From the NCBI RefSeq assembly GCF_900108405.1, contig NZ_FNXG01000001.1, positions 496,001 to 560,000 on the forward strand: a DNA stretch of 64,000 bases, in the 5' to 3' direction. Made by a program: the position numbers and the translations under genes. Shown here in pieces: positions 56,195 through 64,000 of this stretch. Origin of the DNA: Paracoccus alkenifer. Its GTDB lineage: Bacteria; Pseudomonadota; Alphaproteobacteria; Rhodobacterales; Rhodobacteraceae. How positions within the stretch are numbered: position 1 is the first letter of the stretch; every line of letters starts with the position of its first letter. The notes under the pieces were generated by a model. It had not been told where the DNA came from, searched no databases, and saw nothing but the letters and a program-made list of their open reading frames with translations.

Positions 56195-56299
56195 GGTGCG
56201 TGCAGAGCACACACCCTACAGCGGGTCGTAGGGTGCGTGCTCTGCACGCACCACGGGGCTACAGCGCAGTTCGTAGGGTGCGTGCTCTGCACGCACCAC
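56195..56299. repeat. Three copies of a palindromic GGTGCGTGC repeat
   Basis: The palindromic core GGTGCGTGCTCTGCACGCAC occurs three times between rplY and trmFO: in reversed form near 56195-56219, then near 56228-56254 and 56273-56299, the last two preceded by GTAGG. Each copy can form a stem of about eight bases. The second and third copies are nearly identical. It is a short dispersed repeat type seen in many bacterial genomes. Confidence 0.8.
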
Positions 56300-56391
56300 A
56301 GGGCCAGACTGCGGGAAAGGCCGGACGCCACGAACCAAAGATCCGCGCCCGCGCCCTTTCCCGCCCTGTCCTTCGTTGCTAGACCGCCCCC

Positions 56392-57729
56392 ATGACCGAA
56401 CCCATCCATATCGTCGGCGCCGGCATGGCCGGGTCCGAGGCCGCCTGGCAGGCAGCGCAGGCCGGCGTGCCCGTGGTGCTGCATGAAATGCGCCCCCATG
56501 TCGGCACTTTTGCCCATCGCACCGGCGATTGCGCCGAGATGGTCTGTTCCAACAGCTTCCGTTCCGACGACGACGTGAACAACGCGGTCGGGCTGCTGCA
56601 TTGGGAAATGCGCGCGGCGGGCGGGCTGCTGATGGCGGCGGCCGACCGCCACCGCCTGCCGGCTGGGGGCGCGCTGGCCGTGGACCGCGACGCGTTTTCC
56701 GCCCATGTCACCGCCACCCTGCGCGCGCATCCGCTGGTCAGCATCGCCAGCGGCGAAATCACCGCCCTGCCCGACAGCGGCAACTGGATCCTTGCCACCG
56801 GGCCCCTGACCTCGGACGCGCTGGCACAGGCGATAAGGGCCGAGACGGGGACCGAATCGCTGGCCTTTTTCGACGCCATCGCCCCCATCGTCCACGCCGA
56901 GACCATCGACATGGGGATCGCCTGGCGCCAGTCGCGCTATGACAAGGGCGAGACCGAGGCCGAGCGCACCGCCTATATCAACTGCCCCCTGACCCGCACC
57001 GAATACGACGCCTTTATCGACGCGCTGCTGGCCGCCGACAAGACCGAATTCCGCGAGGGCGAGACCGCCGGCTACTTCGACGGCTGCCTGCCGATCGAGG
57101 TGATGGCCGAGCGCGGGCGCGAGACCTTGCGCCACGGCCCGATGAAGCCGGTCGGGCTGACCAACGCCCACAAGCCGGACGAAAAACCCTATGCGGTGGT
57201 CCAGCTGCGCCGGGATAACGCGCTGGGAACGCTGTATAATATCGTCGGCTTCCAGACCAAGATGAAATACGGCGCGCAGACGCAGGTATTGCGCATGATC
57301 CCCGGCTTGCAGGATGCCGGCTTTGCCCGGCTGGGTGGAATCCACCGCAACAGCTTTCTCAACTCGCCCACGCTGCTGGACGGGCGGATGCTGCTGCGCG
57401 CGCGCCCGCATATCCGCTTTGCCGGGCAGGTGACGGGGGTCGAGGGCTATGTCGAAAGCGCCGCCATGGGCCTGCTGGCCGGGCGCATGGCCGCCGCGCA
57501 GGCGCTGGGACGCGATCTGGCGCCGCCGCCCGGCACCACCGCCATGGGCGCGCTGGTCCACCACATCACCGGCGGCGCCGAGGCCAAGACGTTCCAGCCG
57601 ATGAACGTCAATTTCGGGCTGTTCCCGCCGGTCGAGGCGCGCGGCGGCCGTCGCGGCCGCAAGGACCGCTATCCCGCCTATACCGAGCGCGCCAAGCAGG
57701 ATTTCACCGCATGGCTGGCGGCGCAATAA
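56392..57729 (+). CDS. trmFO: Methylenetetrahydrofolate-tRNA-(uracil-5-)-methyltransferase TrmFO
   Basis: TrmFO makes T54 in the T loop of tRNAs, using folate as methyl donor and FAD, instead of SAM-dependent TrmA. The 445-residue protein starts with the FAD-binding dinucleotide motif [15 protein letters not shown], then the TrmFO-specific [16 protein letters not shown] segment with its active-site cysteine, and ends with the [38 protein letters not shown] region. gluQ begins within its last 19 bases, so the two tRNA-modification genes are translationally coupled. Confidence 0.95.
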   Translation: MTEPIHIVGAGMAGSEAAWQAAQAGVPVVLHEMRPHVGTFAHRTGDCAEMVCSNSFRSDDDVNNAVGLLHWEMRAAGGLLMAAADRHRLPAGGALAVDRDAFSAHVTATLRAHPLVSIASGEITALPDSGNWILATGPLTSDALAQAIRAETGTESLAFFDAIAPIVHAETIDMGIAWRQSRYDKGETEAERTAYINCPLTRTEYDAFIDALLAADKTEFREGETAGYFDGCLPIEVMAERGRETLRHGPMKPVGLTNAHKPDEKPYAVVQLRRDNALGTLYNIVGFQTKMKYGAQTQVLRMIPGLQDAGFARLGGIHRNSFLNSPTLLDGRMLLRARPHIRFAGQVTGVEGYVESAAMGLLAGRMAAAQALGRDLAPPPGTTAMGALVHHITGGAEAKTFQPMNVNFGLFPPVEARGGRRGRKDRYPAYTERAKQDFTAWLAAQ

Positions 57730-58580
57730 GCGGCGGGATCAGGCGGACGCGGTTTGCGCCCTCGCCCACCGGGCCGCTGCATCTGGGCCACGCTTTCGCC
57801 GCGCTGACCGCCGCCCGGCTGGCGGACCCCGGGCAGTTCCTGCTGCGGATCGAGGACATCGATCGCTCGCGCTGCCGCCCCGAATGGGAGCAGGCGATCC
57901 ATGACGACCTGCACTGGCTGGGGCTGAGCTGGCCTCAGCCGGTCATGCGCCAGTCCGAGCGCCTGCCCGCCTATGCGGCGGCGCTGGAGCGGCTGGCGGC
58001 GATGGGGCTGCTTTACCCCTGCCGCTGCCGCCGCGCTGACATTTCCGCCGCATTGTCGGCCCCGCAAGAGGGCGCGCCTGGTCCCGACGGCCCGGTCTAT
58101 CCCGGCACCTGTCGCGGGCGGGCGATGGAGGATGCCGGGGCGGGCGACGCGATCAGGCTGGACGTGGCCCGCGGCTTTGCCCTGCTGGGGCTGGATCGGA
58201 TCGGCTTTCTGGACGAGGCCGTGCAGCCCGGCCAGCGTCATGAGTTGACGGCGGCGGATTTCATCGCGGGCATCGGCGACGTGGTGCTGGCGCGGCGCGG
58301 GATGGGGACCAGCTATCACCTGTCGGTGGTGGTGGACGATGCCGCGCAGGGGATCACTCTGGTCACGCGTGGAAAAGATCTGTTCGATTCCACATATATC
58401 CATGCGCTTCTTCAGGCGTTGCTGGAACTACCGCAGCCGCTGTATCACCACCACCGCCTGATCCGCGACGACAGCGGCAAGCGACTGGCCAAGCGCGACG
58501 ACGCCCGGGCGATTGCGCAGTATCGGGCGCAGGGGGTCTTGGCCGCCGACATCATCGCCATGGTTTTTGGGGGCGGTTGA
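57711..58580 (+). CDS. gluQ: Glutamyl-Q tRNA(Asp) synthetase
   Basis: GluQ attaches glutamate to queuosine-34 of tRNA-Asp; it is a truncated GluRS without anticodon-binding domain. The 289-residue product shows the HIGH-like [20 protein letters not shown] and the KMSKS-like [11 protein letters not shown], and the zinc cysteines CRCR (about 103-105) with Cys near 139 (GTCRG), typical of GluQ rather than GluRS. Its length is close to the family average of about 300. It overlaps trmFO by 19 bases and ends in a convergent junction with hisI. Confidence 0.95.
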   Translation: MAGGAISGGIRRTRFAPSPTGPLHLGHAFAALTAARLADPGQFLLRIEDIDRSRCRPEWEQAIHDDLHWLGLSWPQPVMRQSERLPAYAAALERLAAMGLLYPCRCRRADISAALSAPQEGAPGPDGPVYPGTCRGRAMEDAGAGDAIRLDVARGFALLGLDRIGFLDEAVQPGQRHELTAADFIAGIGDVVLARRGMGTSYHLSVVVDDAAQGITLVTRGKDLFDSTYIHALLQALLELPQPLYHHHRLIRDDSGKRLAKRDDARAIAQYRAQGVLAADIIAMVFGGG

Positions 58581-58616
58581 ATCCCGCTTGCGCGGCGCTT
58601 TTTTCGGTTCCGCATG

Positions 58617-58636
58617 GGTATTTGGGCCAGAAAGAA
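58617..58636. repeat. AT-core element, copy 8 (variant)
   Basis: The variant core GGTATTTGGGCCAGAAAGAA lies between the convergent ends of gluQ and hisI. It matches the second arm of copies 1 and 2. A GC-rich hairpin is not clear here; only GGCGCTTTTTTCGG with a T run on the plus strand could aid termination of gluQ. Confidence 0.5.
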
Positions 58637-58648
58637 GTTCCTGCCGGG

Positions 58649-59005
58649 TCAGTCTTCGGGGGCCATCAGCACGACCTCGGCACCATCGCGCAGCGCGGTG
58701 TAGAAACAGGTCCGGCGGTTGGTGTGGCAGGCGGGGCCGGCCTGTTCGATCAGCAGCAGCAGGCAGTCGCGGTCGCAGTCGAGCCGCATTTCCACCAGCC
58801 GCTGGGTGTGGCCCGAGGTCTCGCCCTTGATCCAGAAGCTTTGCCGCGAGCGCGACCAATAGGTGACGCGGGTGGTTTCCAGCGTGCGGGCAACCGATTC
58901 GGCGTTCATCCACGCCAGCATCAGCACCTGGCCGGTTGCGTGGTCCTGCGCGATGGCGGGGATCAGGCCGTTTGCGTCATAGCGCAGGCTGGCGGGGTCG
59001 AACAT
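58649..59005 (-). CDS. hisI: Phosphoribosyl-AMP cyclohydrolase
   Basis: HisI opens the adenine ring of phosphoribosyl-AMP, the third step of histidine synthesis. The 118-residue protein has metal motifs [13 protein letters not shown] (residues 76-88) and the zinc segment [10 protein letters not shown] (Cys93, Cys100), together with [20 protein letters not shown]. It stands alone as a monofunctional HisI without the HisE domain, usual for alphaproteobacteria. The start is [13 protein letters not shown]; the scaffold-like gene diverges on the other strand with 58 bases between the starts. Confidence 0.96.
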   Translation of the reverse strand: MFDPASLRYDANGLIPAIAQDHATGQVLMLAWMNAESVARTLETTRVTYWSRSRQSFWIKGETSGHTQRLVEMRLDCDRDCLLLLIEQAGPACHTNRRTCFYTALRDGAEVVLMAPED

Positions 59006-59063
59006 CGGTTTTCCTTTCGGCTGCGGGCGCCTATCTAACGACCATAGCGCAGGGGGAAAAGCG

Positions 59064-59507
59064 ATGGCTGGTTCTGACAGGGCGGGCGACGACATGATGG
59101 CGCTGTATTCGCGCAGGCTGCTGGCGCTGGCATCCGACATTCCGCATCTGGGGCGGCTGGCAGCGCCGACCGGCACCGCCTCGCGTCGTTCGCCGCAATG
59201 CGGATCGACCGTGACTGCCGATGTAGTGGTGGCCGGCGGGGTGGTGACCGAGTTCGCGCAAGAGGTGCGGGCCTGCGCGCTGGGGCAGGCTTCGGCCGCG
59301 GTGCTGGGGGCTGCGGTGATCGGTCGCACCCCGGCGGAACTGGCCACGGCCCGCGATGCGATCCGCGCCATGCTGACCACCGGCGCCCCCGCCCCCGATG
59401 GCGTGTTCGCCGAGGCCGAGGCACTGACCCCGGCGCGAGAGTTCCCCAACCGCCACGCCTCGATCCTGCTGGCGTGGGAGGCCGCGGCCGCGGCCGCCGG
59501 CGCCTAG
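59064..59507 (+). CDS. IscU/NifU-like Fe-S assembly scaffold protein
   Basis: A 147-residue protein of the SufE/NifU-like scaffold fold. Two conserved cysteines match the IscU pattern: Cys46 ([11 protein letters not shown]) and Cys71 ([10 protein letters not shown]). Where IscU has the third cluster cysteine (HCS), this protein reads [12 protein letters not shown] (His131, Ala132), so it has only two of three. This form is common in Rhodobacterales. It may be a scaffold or a regulatory relative. The ATG at 59064 is used; MMALYS ten codons on is an alternative. Its stop codon overlaps that of hemC in the palindrome CTAG. Confidence 0.85.
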   Translation: MAGSDRAGDDMMALYSRRLLALASDIPHLGRLAAPTGTASRRSPQCGSTVTADVVVAGGVVTEFAQEVRACALGQASAAVLGAAVIGRTPAELATARDAIRAMLTTGAPAPDGVFAEAEALTPAREFPNRHASILLAWEAAAAAAGA

Positions 59508-60478
59508 ACCGGCGGTGAGGTTCGGTCGGGGTCGATCCCGATCAGCTCAAAGAAGGATTGCGGCGCCCGGGACAGCAGTTCCTCGGCCAGATCCAGCCCC
59601 AAGGCAGGACCGTCGGCCGCAAGCCCGCGGCGTTCGCCGGTGATCGACAGCGAGCCGTCGGGCAGCAGGATCTCGCCCCGCAGCCACAGCTGGTCGCCGT
59701 CCAGCAGCGCCAGCCCGGCGATGGGGGTCTGGCACGATCCGTCCAGCCGGCGCAGATAGGCCCGTTCCGATTCCACCCGCAGGGCGGTGGGCTGGTCGGC
59801 GATGGCGGCCAGCAGCCCGGCCGCGATCTCGTCGCCCTTGCGGCGTTCCACCCCGATGGCGCCCTGCGCCACGGCGGGCAGCATCTCTTCGGGTTCAATC
59901 GCGCCCCTGACGACTTCGAGCATCCCCAGCCTTGTCAGCCCGGCCATGGCAAGAAAGGTCGCCGCCGCCACGCCTTCGTCCAGCTTGCGCATCCTTGTCT
60001 GCACATTGCCGCGGAATTCGACCAGTTGCAGGTCGGGGCGGCGATGGGCCAGCTGCGCGCGCCGGCGCAGGCTGGAAGAACCGACCGCCGTGCCCGCCGG
60101 CAGCTCGGCGATGGAACCAAAGCGGCGGCTGACAAAGGCGTCGCGCACGTCCTCTCGCGGCAGGTAGCAGTCGATCACCAGCCCGTCCGGTTGCAGCACG
60201 GGCATGTCCTTCATCGAATGCACGGCGATGTCGATGGCGCGGTCCAGCAGCGCATCCTCGATCTCGCGCGTGAACAGGCCCTTGCCGCCGATCTCGCGCA
60301 GCGGGCGGTCCAGCACCCGGTCGCCGGTGGTCTTGATGACGTGGATTTCAAACGCGGCCTCGGGCAGGGCGTGGGCCGCCATCAGCCGGTCGCGGGTCTC
60401 ATGCGCCTGCGCCAAGGCCAGCGGAGAGCCGCGGGTGCCGATGCGCAACGGGCGTTCGGGGGAAGGGTGTGCATCCAT
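59504..60478 (-). CDS. hemC: Hydroxymethylbilane synthase (porphobilinogen deaminase)
   Basis: HemC joins four porphobilinogens into hydroxymethylbilane. The 324-residue protein shows RIGTRGSPLALAQAHETRDRL, KGLFTREIEDALLDRAIDIAVHSMKD, PREDVRDAF, GTAVGSSSLRRRAQL and the dipyrromethane cofactor cysteine in LDGSCQTPIAGLAL (about residue 244). The ATG at 60478 (MDAHPSPERP) is used; a GTG two codons upstream is weaker. It diverges from hemE with about 60 bases between the starts, and its stop shares CTAG with the scaffold gene. Confidence 0.96.
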   Translation of the reverse strand: MDAHPSPERPLRIGTRGSPLALAQAHETRDRLMAAHALPEAAFEIHVIKTTGDRVLDRPLREIGGKGLFTREIEDALLDRAIDIAVHSMKDMPVLQPDGLVIDCYLPREDVRDAFVSRRFGSIAELPAGTAVGSSSLRRRAQLAHRRPDLQLVEFRGNVQTRMRKLDEGVAAATFLAMAGLTRLGMLEVVRGAIEPEEMLPAVAQGAIGVERRKGDEIAAGLLAAIADQPTALRVESERAYLRRLDGSCQTPIAGLALLDGDQLWLRGEILLPDGSLSITGERRGLAADGPALGLDLAEELLSRAPQSFFELIGIDPDRTSPPV

Positions 60479-60540
60479 GGCCACGGGTTAGCCCCAAGGC
60501 CGCGGCTTGACAACCGCCCCGCCGCTGCGATGAAGGGCGC

Positions 60541-61593
60541 ATGACTGTGAACCCTGCCCCCCGCCCGACCAAGACCATCCTGCGCGCCCTTGCCGGCGAG
60601 AGGCTGCCCACCCCGCCCGTCTGGATGATGCGGCAGGCCGGGCGCTATCTGCCCGAATACCGCGCGACCCGGGCGCAGGCCGGCGACTTTCTGTCGCTGT
60701 GCTACACGCCCGATCTTGCGGCCGAGGTGACGCTGCAACCGATCCGCCGCTTTGGCTTTGACGCGGCGATCCTGTTTGCCGACATCCTGCTGATTCCGCA
60801 GGCGCTGGGGATGGACCTGTGGTTCGTCACCGGCGAGGGGCCGCGCCTGTCCACCATCACCACGGGGGCAGAGCTGGCGGCGTTGAAACCGGCTGACGCC
60901 GTGCATGAGACGCTGGCCCCGGTCTATGAAACCCTGCGCATCCTGTCGCGCGAATTGCCCCGCGAAACCACGCTGATCGGCTTTGCCGGCGCGCCCTGGA
61001 CGGTGGCGACCTATATGGTCGCGGGTCGCGGCGGGCTGGAACAGGCACCGGCACATGCGCTGAAGGATCAGGACCGCGCCACGTTCCAAGGGTTGATCGA
61101 CTTGGTGACCGAAGCCACGATCACCTATCTTTCCGCCCAGATCGAGGCCGGCGCCGAGGTGGTCAAGCTGTTCGACAGCTGGGCCGGCAGCCTGCGCGGG
61201 CAGGATTTCGACGATTTCGCGCTGGAACCCACCCGCCGCATCATCGCCGCGCTGAAACAGCGCCACCCGCAGATCCCGATCATCGCCTTTCCGCGCGAGG
61301 CGGGCGATCGCTATATCGGCTTTGGCCGCGCGACGGGGGCCGATTGCGTGGCGCTGGACAACTCGGTCGCGGCGGAATGGGCGGCCGAGCATGTGCAAAA
61401 AGACGGCTGCGTTCAGGGCAATCTCGCGCCGGGACACATGGTCACGGGCGGACAGGCGCTGGTGGACGAGACGCGGCGGATCGTCGCAGCGTTCTCCGAT
61501 GGGCCGCATATCTTCAACCTCGGCCATGGCATCACCCCGGATGCGGACCCCGACAACGTGGCGCTGATGATCCAGACGGTGCGCGGCGGCTGA
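60541..61593 (+). CDS. hemE: Uroporphyrinogen decarboxylase
   Basis: HemE decarboxylates the four acetate side chains of uroporphyrinogen III to coproporphyrinogen III. The 350-residue barrel shows the family motifs [43 protein letters not shown] and [18 protein letters not shown], and the C-terminal [15 protein letters not shown]. It pairs divergently with hemC. The EamA-family transporter gene starts nine bases after the stop, so the two are probably cotranscribed. Confidence 0.97.
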   Translation: MTVNPAPRPTKTILRALAGERLPTPPVWMMRQAGRYLPEYRATRAQAGDFLSLCYTPDLAAEVTLQPIRRFGFDAAILFADILLIPQALGMDLWFVTGEGPRLSTITTGAELAALKPADAVHETLAPVYETLRILSRELPRETTLIGFAGAPWTVATYMVAGRGGLEQAPAHALKDQDRATFQGLIDLVTEATITYLSAQIEAGAEVVKLFDSWAGSLRGQDFDDFALEPTRRIIAALKQRHPQIPIIAFPREAGDRYIGFGRATGADCVALDNSVAAEWAAEHVQKDGCVQGNLAPGHMVTGGQALVDETRRIVAAFSDGPHIFNLGHGITPDADPDNVALMIQTVRGG

Positions 61594-61602
61594 CACCCAG
61601 CC

Positions 61603-62430
61603 ATGTGGATCGCGGCAACCCTGATTGCCTCGCTGGCGCAGACCGGGCGCAATGCCGCGCAGATGGGGCTGACGGCGCGTATCGGCACCATGGGCGCGAC
61701 CGGCGTGCGCTTTGTCTTTGGGCTGCCCTTTGCGCTGCTGTTTCTGGCAGTGGCGGCGCTGGCCGGGCCGGTCCCGACCCCGGGGACCGCCGTTTTCGGC
61801 TATGCCGCGATGGGGGCCGTGGCGCAGGTCGCGGCGACGGCCCTGATGCTGACGGCGATGCGGCACAAGGGATTTGCCGTCGCCACCGCCCTGATCAAGA
61901 CCGAGCCGGTGACCCTGGCGATGCTGGGCTGGGCGATGCTGGGCGACGCGCTGTCGCCGCAGCGCACGCTGGCGATCCTGTTGGCGACGCTCGGGGTGCT
62001 CATGGCCTCGGGTCGGGGGTGGAGGCGCGCTGCCCCCGGCCCGGCGCTGCTTGCGATCGGAGCGGGCGCGCTGTTCGGCCTGTCGGCGATCGGTTTTCGC
62101 GGCGCGATCCTCGCCCTGCCCGAAGGGGACGAGATCGTCCGCGCCACCACCGTGCTTGCCATCACCCTGGCGCTGCAAACCGTGATGGTGGGCGCATGGC
62201 TGGCCATTGCCGACCGCGCGGCGCTGCGCGGCATGGTCACGGCATGGCGGGAATCGCTGGGCGCGGGGTTTCTGGGGGCGCTGGCCTCTCAGTTCTGGTT
62301 CATCGCCTTTGCACTGACCCCGGCCGCCAATGTCCGCACACTGGCGCTGGTCGAGATCGCATTCGCCGCCGCCGTCAGCCGCCACCGGCGCGAAACGATG
62401 TCCCCGGCCAGCTTGCGGGCATGGCGCTGA
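61603..62430 (+). CDS. EamA/DMT-family transporter, apparently frameshifted at the 3' end
   Basis: A 275-residue inner-membrane transporter of the drug/metabolite family with two EamA repeats (about nine to ten helices): AGFGY-type segments IASLAQTGRNAAQ, GFAVATALIKTEPVTLAML, LFGLSAIGFRGAILAL and LGALASQFWFIAFALTP. In this frame it ends SPASLRAWR, losing the last helix. One frame over, the DNA continues VPGQLAGMALILVGVAWLIL to a stop at 62468, which is the expected end. A one-base deletion near 62385-62400, real or a sequencing error, explains this; the intact product would be about 288 residues. Cargo unknown. Confidence 0.75.
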   Translation: MWIAATLIASLAQTGRNAAQMGLTARIGTMGATGVRFVFGLPFALLFLAVAALAGPVPTPGTAVFGYAAMGAVAQVAATALMLTAMRHKGFAVATALIKTEPVTLAMLGWAMLGDALSPQRTLAILLATLGVLMASGRGWRRAAPGPALLAIGAGALFGLSAIGFRGAILALPEGDEIVRATTVLAITLALQTVMVGAWLAIADRAALRGMVTAWRESLGAGFLGALASQFWFIAFALTPAANVRTLALVEIAFAAAVSRHRRETMSPASLRAWR

Positions 62431-62511
62431 TCCTGGTCGGCGTCGCCTGGCTGATCCTCGCCGGCTGACCCGGCCGTGGTTCAGTCGCCCCGGCCCATCT
62501 TTGGTCGGCCC

Positions 62512-62555
62512 TTCTTTGGTGTAAAAATATCCCGGGGTCCGGGGCAGAGCCCCGG
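62512..62555. terminator. AT-core/GC-hairpin element, copy 9
   Basis: Between the convergent ends of the transporter gene and hemF lies the reversed AT core TTCTTTGGTG...AAATATCCC (62512-62533), followed by a perfect hairpin, CCGGGGC-AGA-GCCCCGG (62539-62555). It likely terminates in both directions. Confidence 0.65.
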
Positions 62556-62569
62556 TCCGGCGCCCCCGC

Positions 62570-63427
62570 CTACACCCACTTTGCCAGCGGCGGCAGGCTC
62601 ATCAGCACCGCATCGGGGTCATGCCCGGTTTCCAGCCCGAATTTGGTGCCGCGGTCATAGACGAGGTTGTATTCCGCATAAAGCCCACGGTGGACCAGCT
62701 GCGCGTCCTTGTGGCCCTCGTCCCATTCCCGCGCCATGCGGTGGCGGACCAGCGGGACAAAGGCGGGCAGGAACGCCTCGCCCACCGCGCGGGTAAAGGC
62801 GAAATCCGCCGCCCAGTCGCCGCTGTTCAGATCATCATAGAAGATGCCGCCGACACCCCGGGCGCGGCCGCGATGGGGGACAAAGAAATATTCGTCCGCC
62901 CATGCCTTGAAACGGTCATAGTAATCCGCGCCGTGGGGCGTGCAGGCGTCGCGCAGCGTATCGTGGAAATGCGCGGTATCCTCGGGGTATTCCAGGCAGG
63001 GATTCAGGTCGGCGCCGCCCCCGAACCACCAGGCGTTCGGCGTCCAGAACATCCGCGTGTTCATGTGCACCGCCGGCACATGCGGGTTCTGCATATGTGC
63101 GACCAGGCTGATGCCGCTGGCCCAGAACCGCGGGTCGCTGTCCATCCCCGGCACGCCGCGCGCGGCCATTGCCGCCTGCGCTCGCGGGGCCAGCGTGCCA
63201 TGCACCTCGGACCAGTTCACGCCGACCTTTTCGAACACGCAGCCGCCGCGCATCACCGACATGATCCCGCCGCCGCCGTCGTTCGCCCGCTGCGTGGGGG
63301 TCACCTCGAACCGCCCGGGGGTGCCGCCGGCGGCCTCATCCTCAAGCGCCTCGAACGCCTCTACGATCCGGTCGCGAAGATTTCGGAACCACAGCGCCGC
63401 CTCGCGCCGTTCGTCGATCATATCCAT
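62570..63427 (-). CDS. hemF: Oxygen-dependent coproporphyrinogen III oxidase
   Basis: HemF oxidatively decarboxylates coproporphyrinogen III to protoporphyrinogen IX with O2. The 285-residue protein matches the family throughout: GGGIMSVMRGGCVFEKVGVNWSEVHG, GISLVAHMQNPHVPAVHMNTR, WWFGGGADLNPCLEYPED, RGVGGIFYDDLNSGD and the C-terminal LVHRGLYAEYNLVYDRGTKFGL. The ATG of MDMIDERREA is preceded by GAAAGGGC. The organism will also need hemN for anaerobic haem synthesis; it is not here. hemC, hemE and hemF lie within 4 kb, although on separate transcripts. Confidence 0.97.
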   Translation of the reverse strand: MDMIDERREAALWFRNLRDRIVEAFEALEDEAAGGTPGRFEVTPTQRANDGGGGIMSVMRGGCVFEKVGVNWSEVHGTLAPRAQAAMAARGVPGMDSDPRFWASGISLVAHMQNPHVPAVHMNTRMFWTPNAWWFGGGADLNPCLEYPEDTAHFHDTLRDACTPHGADYYDRFKAWADEYFFVPHRGRARGVGGIFYDDLNSGDWAADFAFTRAVGEAFLPAFVPLVRHRMAREWDEGHKDAQLVHRGLYAEYNLVYDRGTKFGLETGHDPDAVLMSLPPLAKWV

Positions 63428-63506
63428 GCCGAAGGCCCTTTCGTGATTTGCAGCACAGCCGATAGCGCGCTACCCTGCCGATCCCTCCTGACTAAGGCGA
63501 GTGCCG

Positions 63507-63917
63507 ATGACCCGCAACCTGACCCTTGCCGCACTTGGCTGCCTGATGCTCGTGTCCTGCGGGACTCCGCAGGAACAATGCATCACTCGCAACACCCGCG
63601 AATACCGCACCGTCGCCAACCTGCTGACCGAGGTCGAGGGCAACCTGGCCCGCGGCTATGCGTGGGAAGAACGCACCGTCTGGCGACCTGAATTCGGCCA
63701 ATGCCGCTATGTGGTGCGCGACAAGGACGGCAACCCCCATGTCGCCTATCGCGGCTGCTGGCGCGATGCCCCCGAGACCGAGCGCTACCGCGTCCCCATC
63801 GACCCCTCGGTCGAAACCCGCAAGGCCGAAAGCCTGCGCGAACGGCTCAAGGCGCTGACCCCGGGCGCCGAGGCCGCCGTGCGCGCCTGCCGCGCGGCGC
63901 ACCCCGAACAGGGCTAG
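63507..63917 (+). CDS. Hypothetical lipoprotein
   Basis: A 136-residue predicted lipoprotein. A signal stretch ends in LMLVSC, with lipobox cysteine Cys18. The mature part contains three more cysteines (EQCITRNTREYR, FGQCRYVV, RGCWRDAPE) and a C-terminal VRACRAAHPEQ, so disulfides are likely. No family function is known to me; relatives are common in Rhodobacteraceae. ATG at 63507 is used; GTG at 63501 is also possible. Its stop TAG overlaps the stop of the convergent next gene in CTAG (63914-63917). Confidence 0.8.
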   Translation: MTRNLTLAALGCLMLVSCGTPQEQCITRNTREYRTVANLLTEVEGNLARGYAWEERTVWRPEFGQCRYVVRDKDGNPHVAYRGCWRDAPETERYRVPIDPSVETRKAESLRERLKALTPGAEAAVRACRAAHPEQG

Positions 63918-64000
63918 CGCCGCCGCCTGCGGGTCGCCGCCGGCTTTGCGGCGGGTTTGCGCCCCGCCCCGGTGGCGGTGATGATCTTGAAGCGGTTGTC
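63914..64000 (-). CDS. C-terminal end of an unidentified gene (partial)
   Basis: A minus-strand frame enters from beyond the window and ends at TAG (63916-63914). The 28 residues seen are DNRFKIITATGAGRKPA followed by the Lys/Pro/Ala/Arg tail AKPAATRRRR. The basic low-complexity tail suggests a nucleic-acid-binding protein. The identity cannot be fixed from this fragment. Confidence 0.6.
   Translation of the reverse strand, partial: DNRFKIITATGAGRKPAAKPAATRRRRR

Noticed and set aside
56195-56299. Possible CRISPR array
   Set aside because: Only three units, one of them inverted, with palindromic cores and short irregular spacing; no cas gene is present.
60382-62385. Minus-strand frame of 667 codons opposite hemE and the transporter
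   Set aside because: Antisense to two well-defined genes; the composition is Gln/Arg/Gly-rich with no domain.

Overview
The window looks like a chromosomal segment of an alphaproteobacterium of the Rhodobacteraceae, probably close to Paracoccus or Rhodobacter. The evidence is the high GC content, the gene orders (suf cluster, dnaG-rpoD, rsmI/lppC/yraN, rib-nusB), proteins typical of the group (a DUF6324-like protein, MmcB, a KpsC/KpsS pair) and a tRNA-His without the G-1:C73 pair, which is the alphaproteobacterial form. No prophage, insertion sequence, CRISPR array or plasmid function was seen. Almost all the DNA is core or near-core housekeeping. The less ordinary parts are a capsule export cassette, a ferric iron importer next to a P1B-4 metal pump, a BLUF-like protein, and an untranslated locus with its own promoter and terminator.

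Layout. 1-6.1 kb (minus): coaBC, cysteine desulfurase, sufB, sufC, sufD, a compact Fe-S assembly operon led by coenzyme A biosynthesis. 6.4-11.7 kb (minus): comM, a glycerate kinase, gshB, yraN, rsmI. 11.8-17.4 kb (plus): the LppC/LpoA-like activator, glnD and murJ (cell wall and nitrogen signalling). 17.6-23.9 kb: a rhomboid-like protein, trpS, arsC, a radical SAM protein, a small membrane protein, an HNH nuclease, then an overlapping esterase/DNA glycosylase/GntR operon. 24.1-30.3 kb (minus): a P1B-4 ATPase and an FbpABC-type ferric iron importer. 30.4-33.8 kb: a glutaryl-CoA dehydrogenase/CoA transferase pair with a divergent LysR regulator.

33.8-36.9 kb: tRNA-His, a DUF6324-like protein, mmcB, the candidate small RNA, a DUF481 outer-membrane protein and a small membrane protein. 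36.9-47.7 kb: nusB, ribH, ribB, ribE on the minus strand; the plus-strand capsule genes kpsS, an SLBB export lipoprotein and kpsC; then ribD, nrdR and rmuC on the minus strand. The capsule cassette therefore separates ribD from the rest of the riboflavin genes. 47.8-53.6 kb: an FMN reductase, the BLUF-like protein, and rpoD, dnaG and a TetR regulator. 53.7-58.6 kb (plus): a lipoprotein, an alpha-hydroxy-acid dehydrogenase, rplY, trmFO, gluQ. 58.6-64 kb: hisI, a divergent Fe-S scaffold-like gene, the haem genes hemC, hemE and hemF, a frameshifted EamA transporter, a lipoprotein and the end of an unidentified gene.

A recurring feature of the intergenic DNA is a short element pairing an AT-rich core (GGRTATTT...AAGANGAA) with a GC-rich hairpin (CCGGGGC-N3-GCCCCGG). 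It occurs at nine sites, nearly all at gene 3' ends, and probably acts as a family of transcription terminators.
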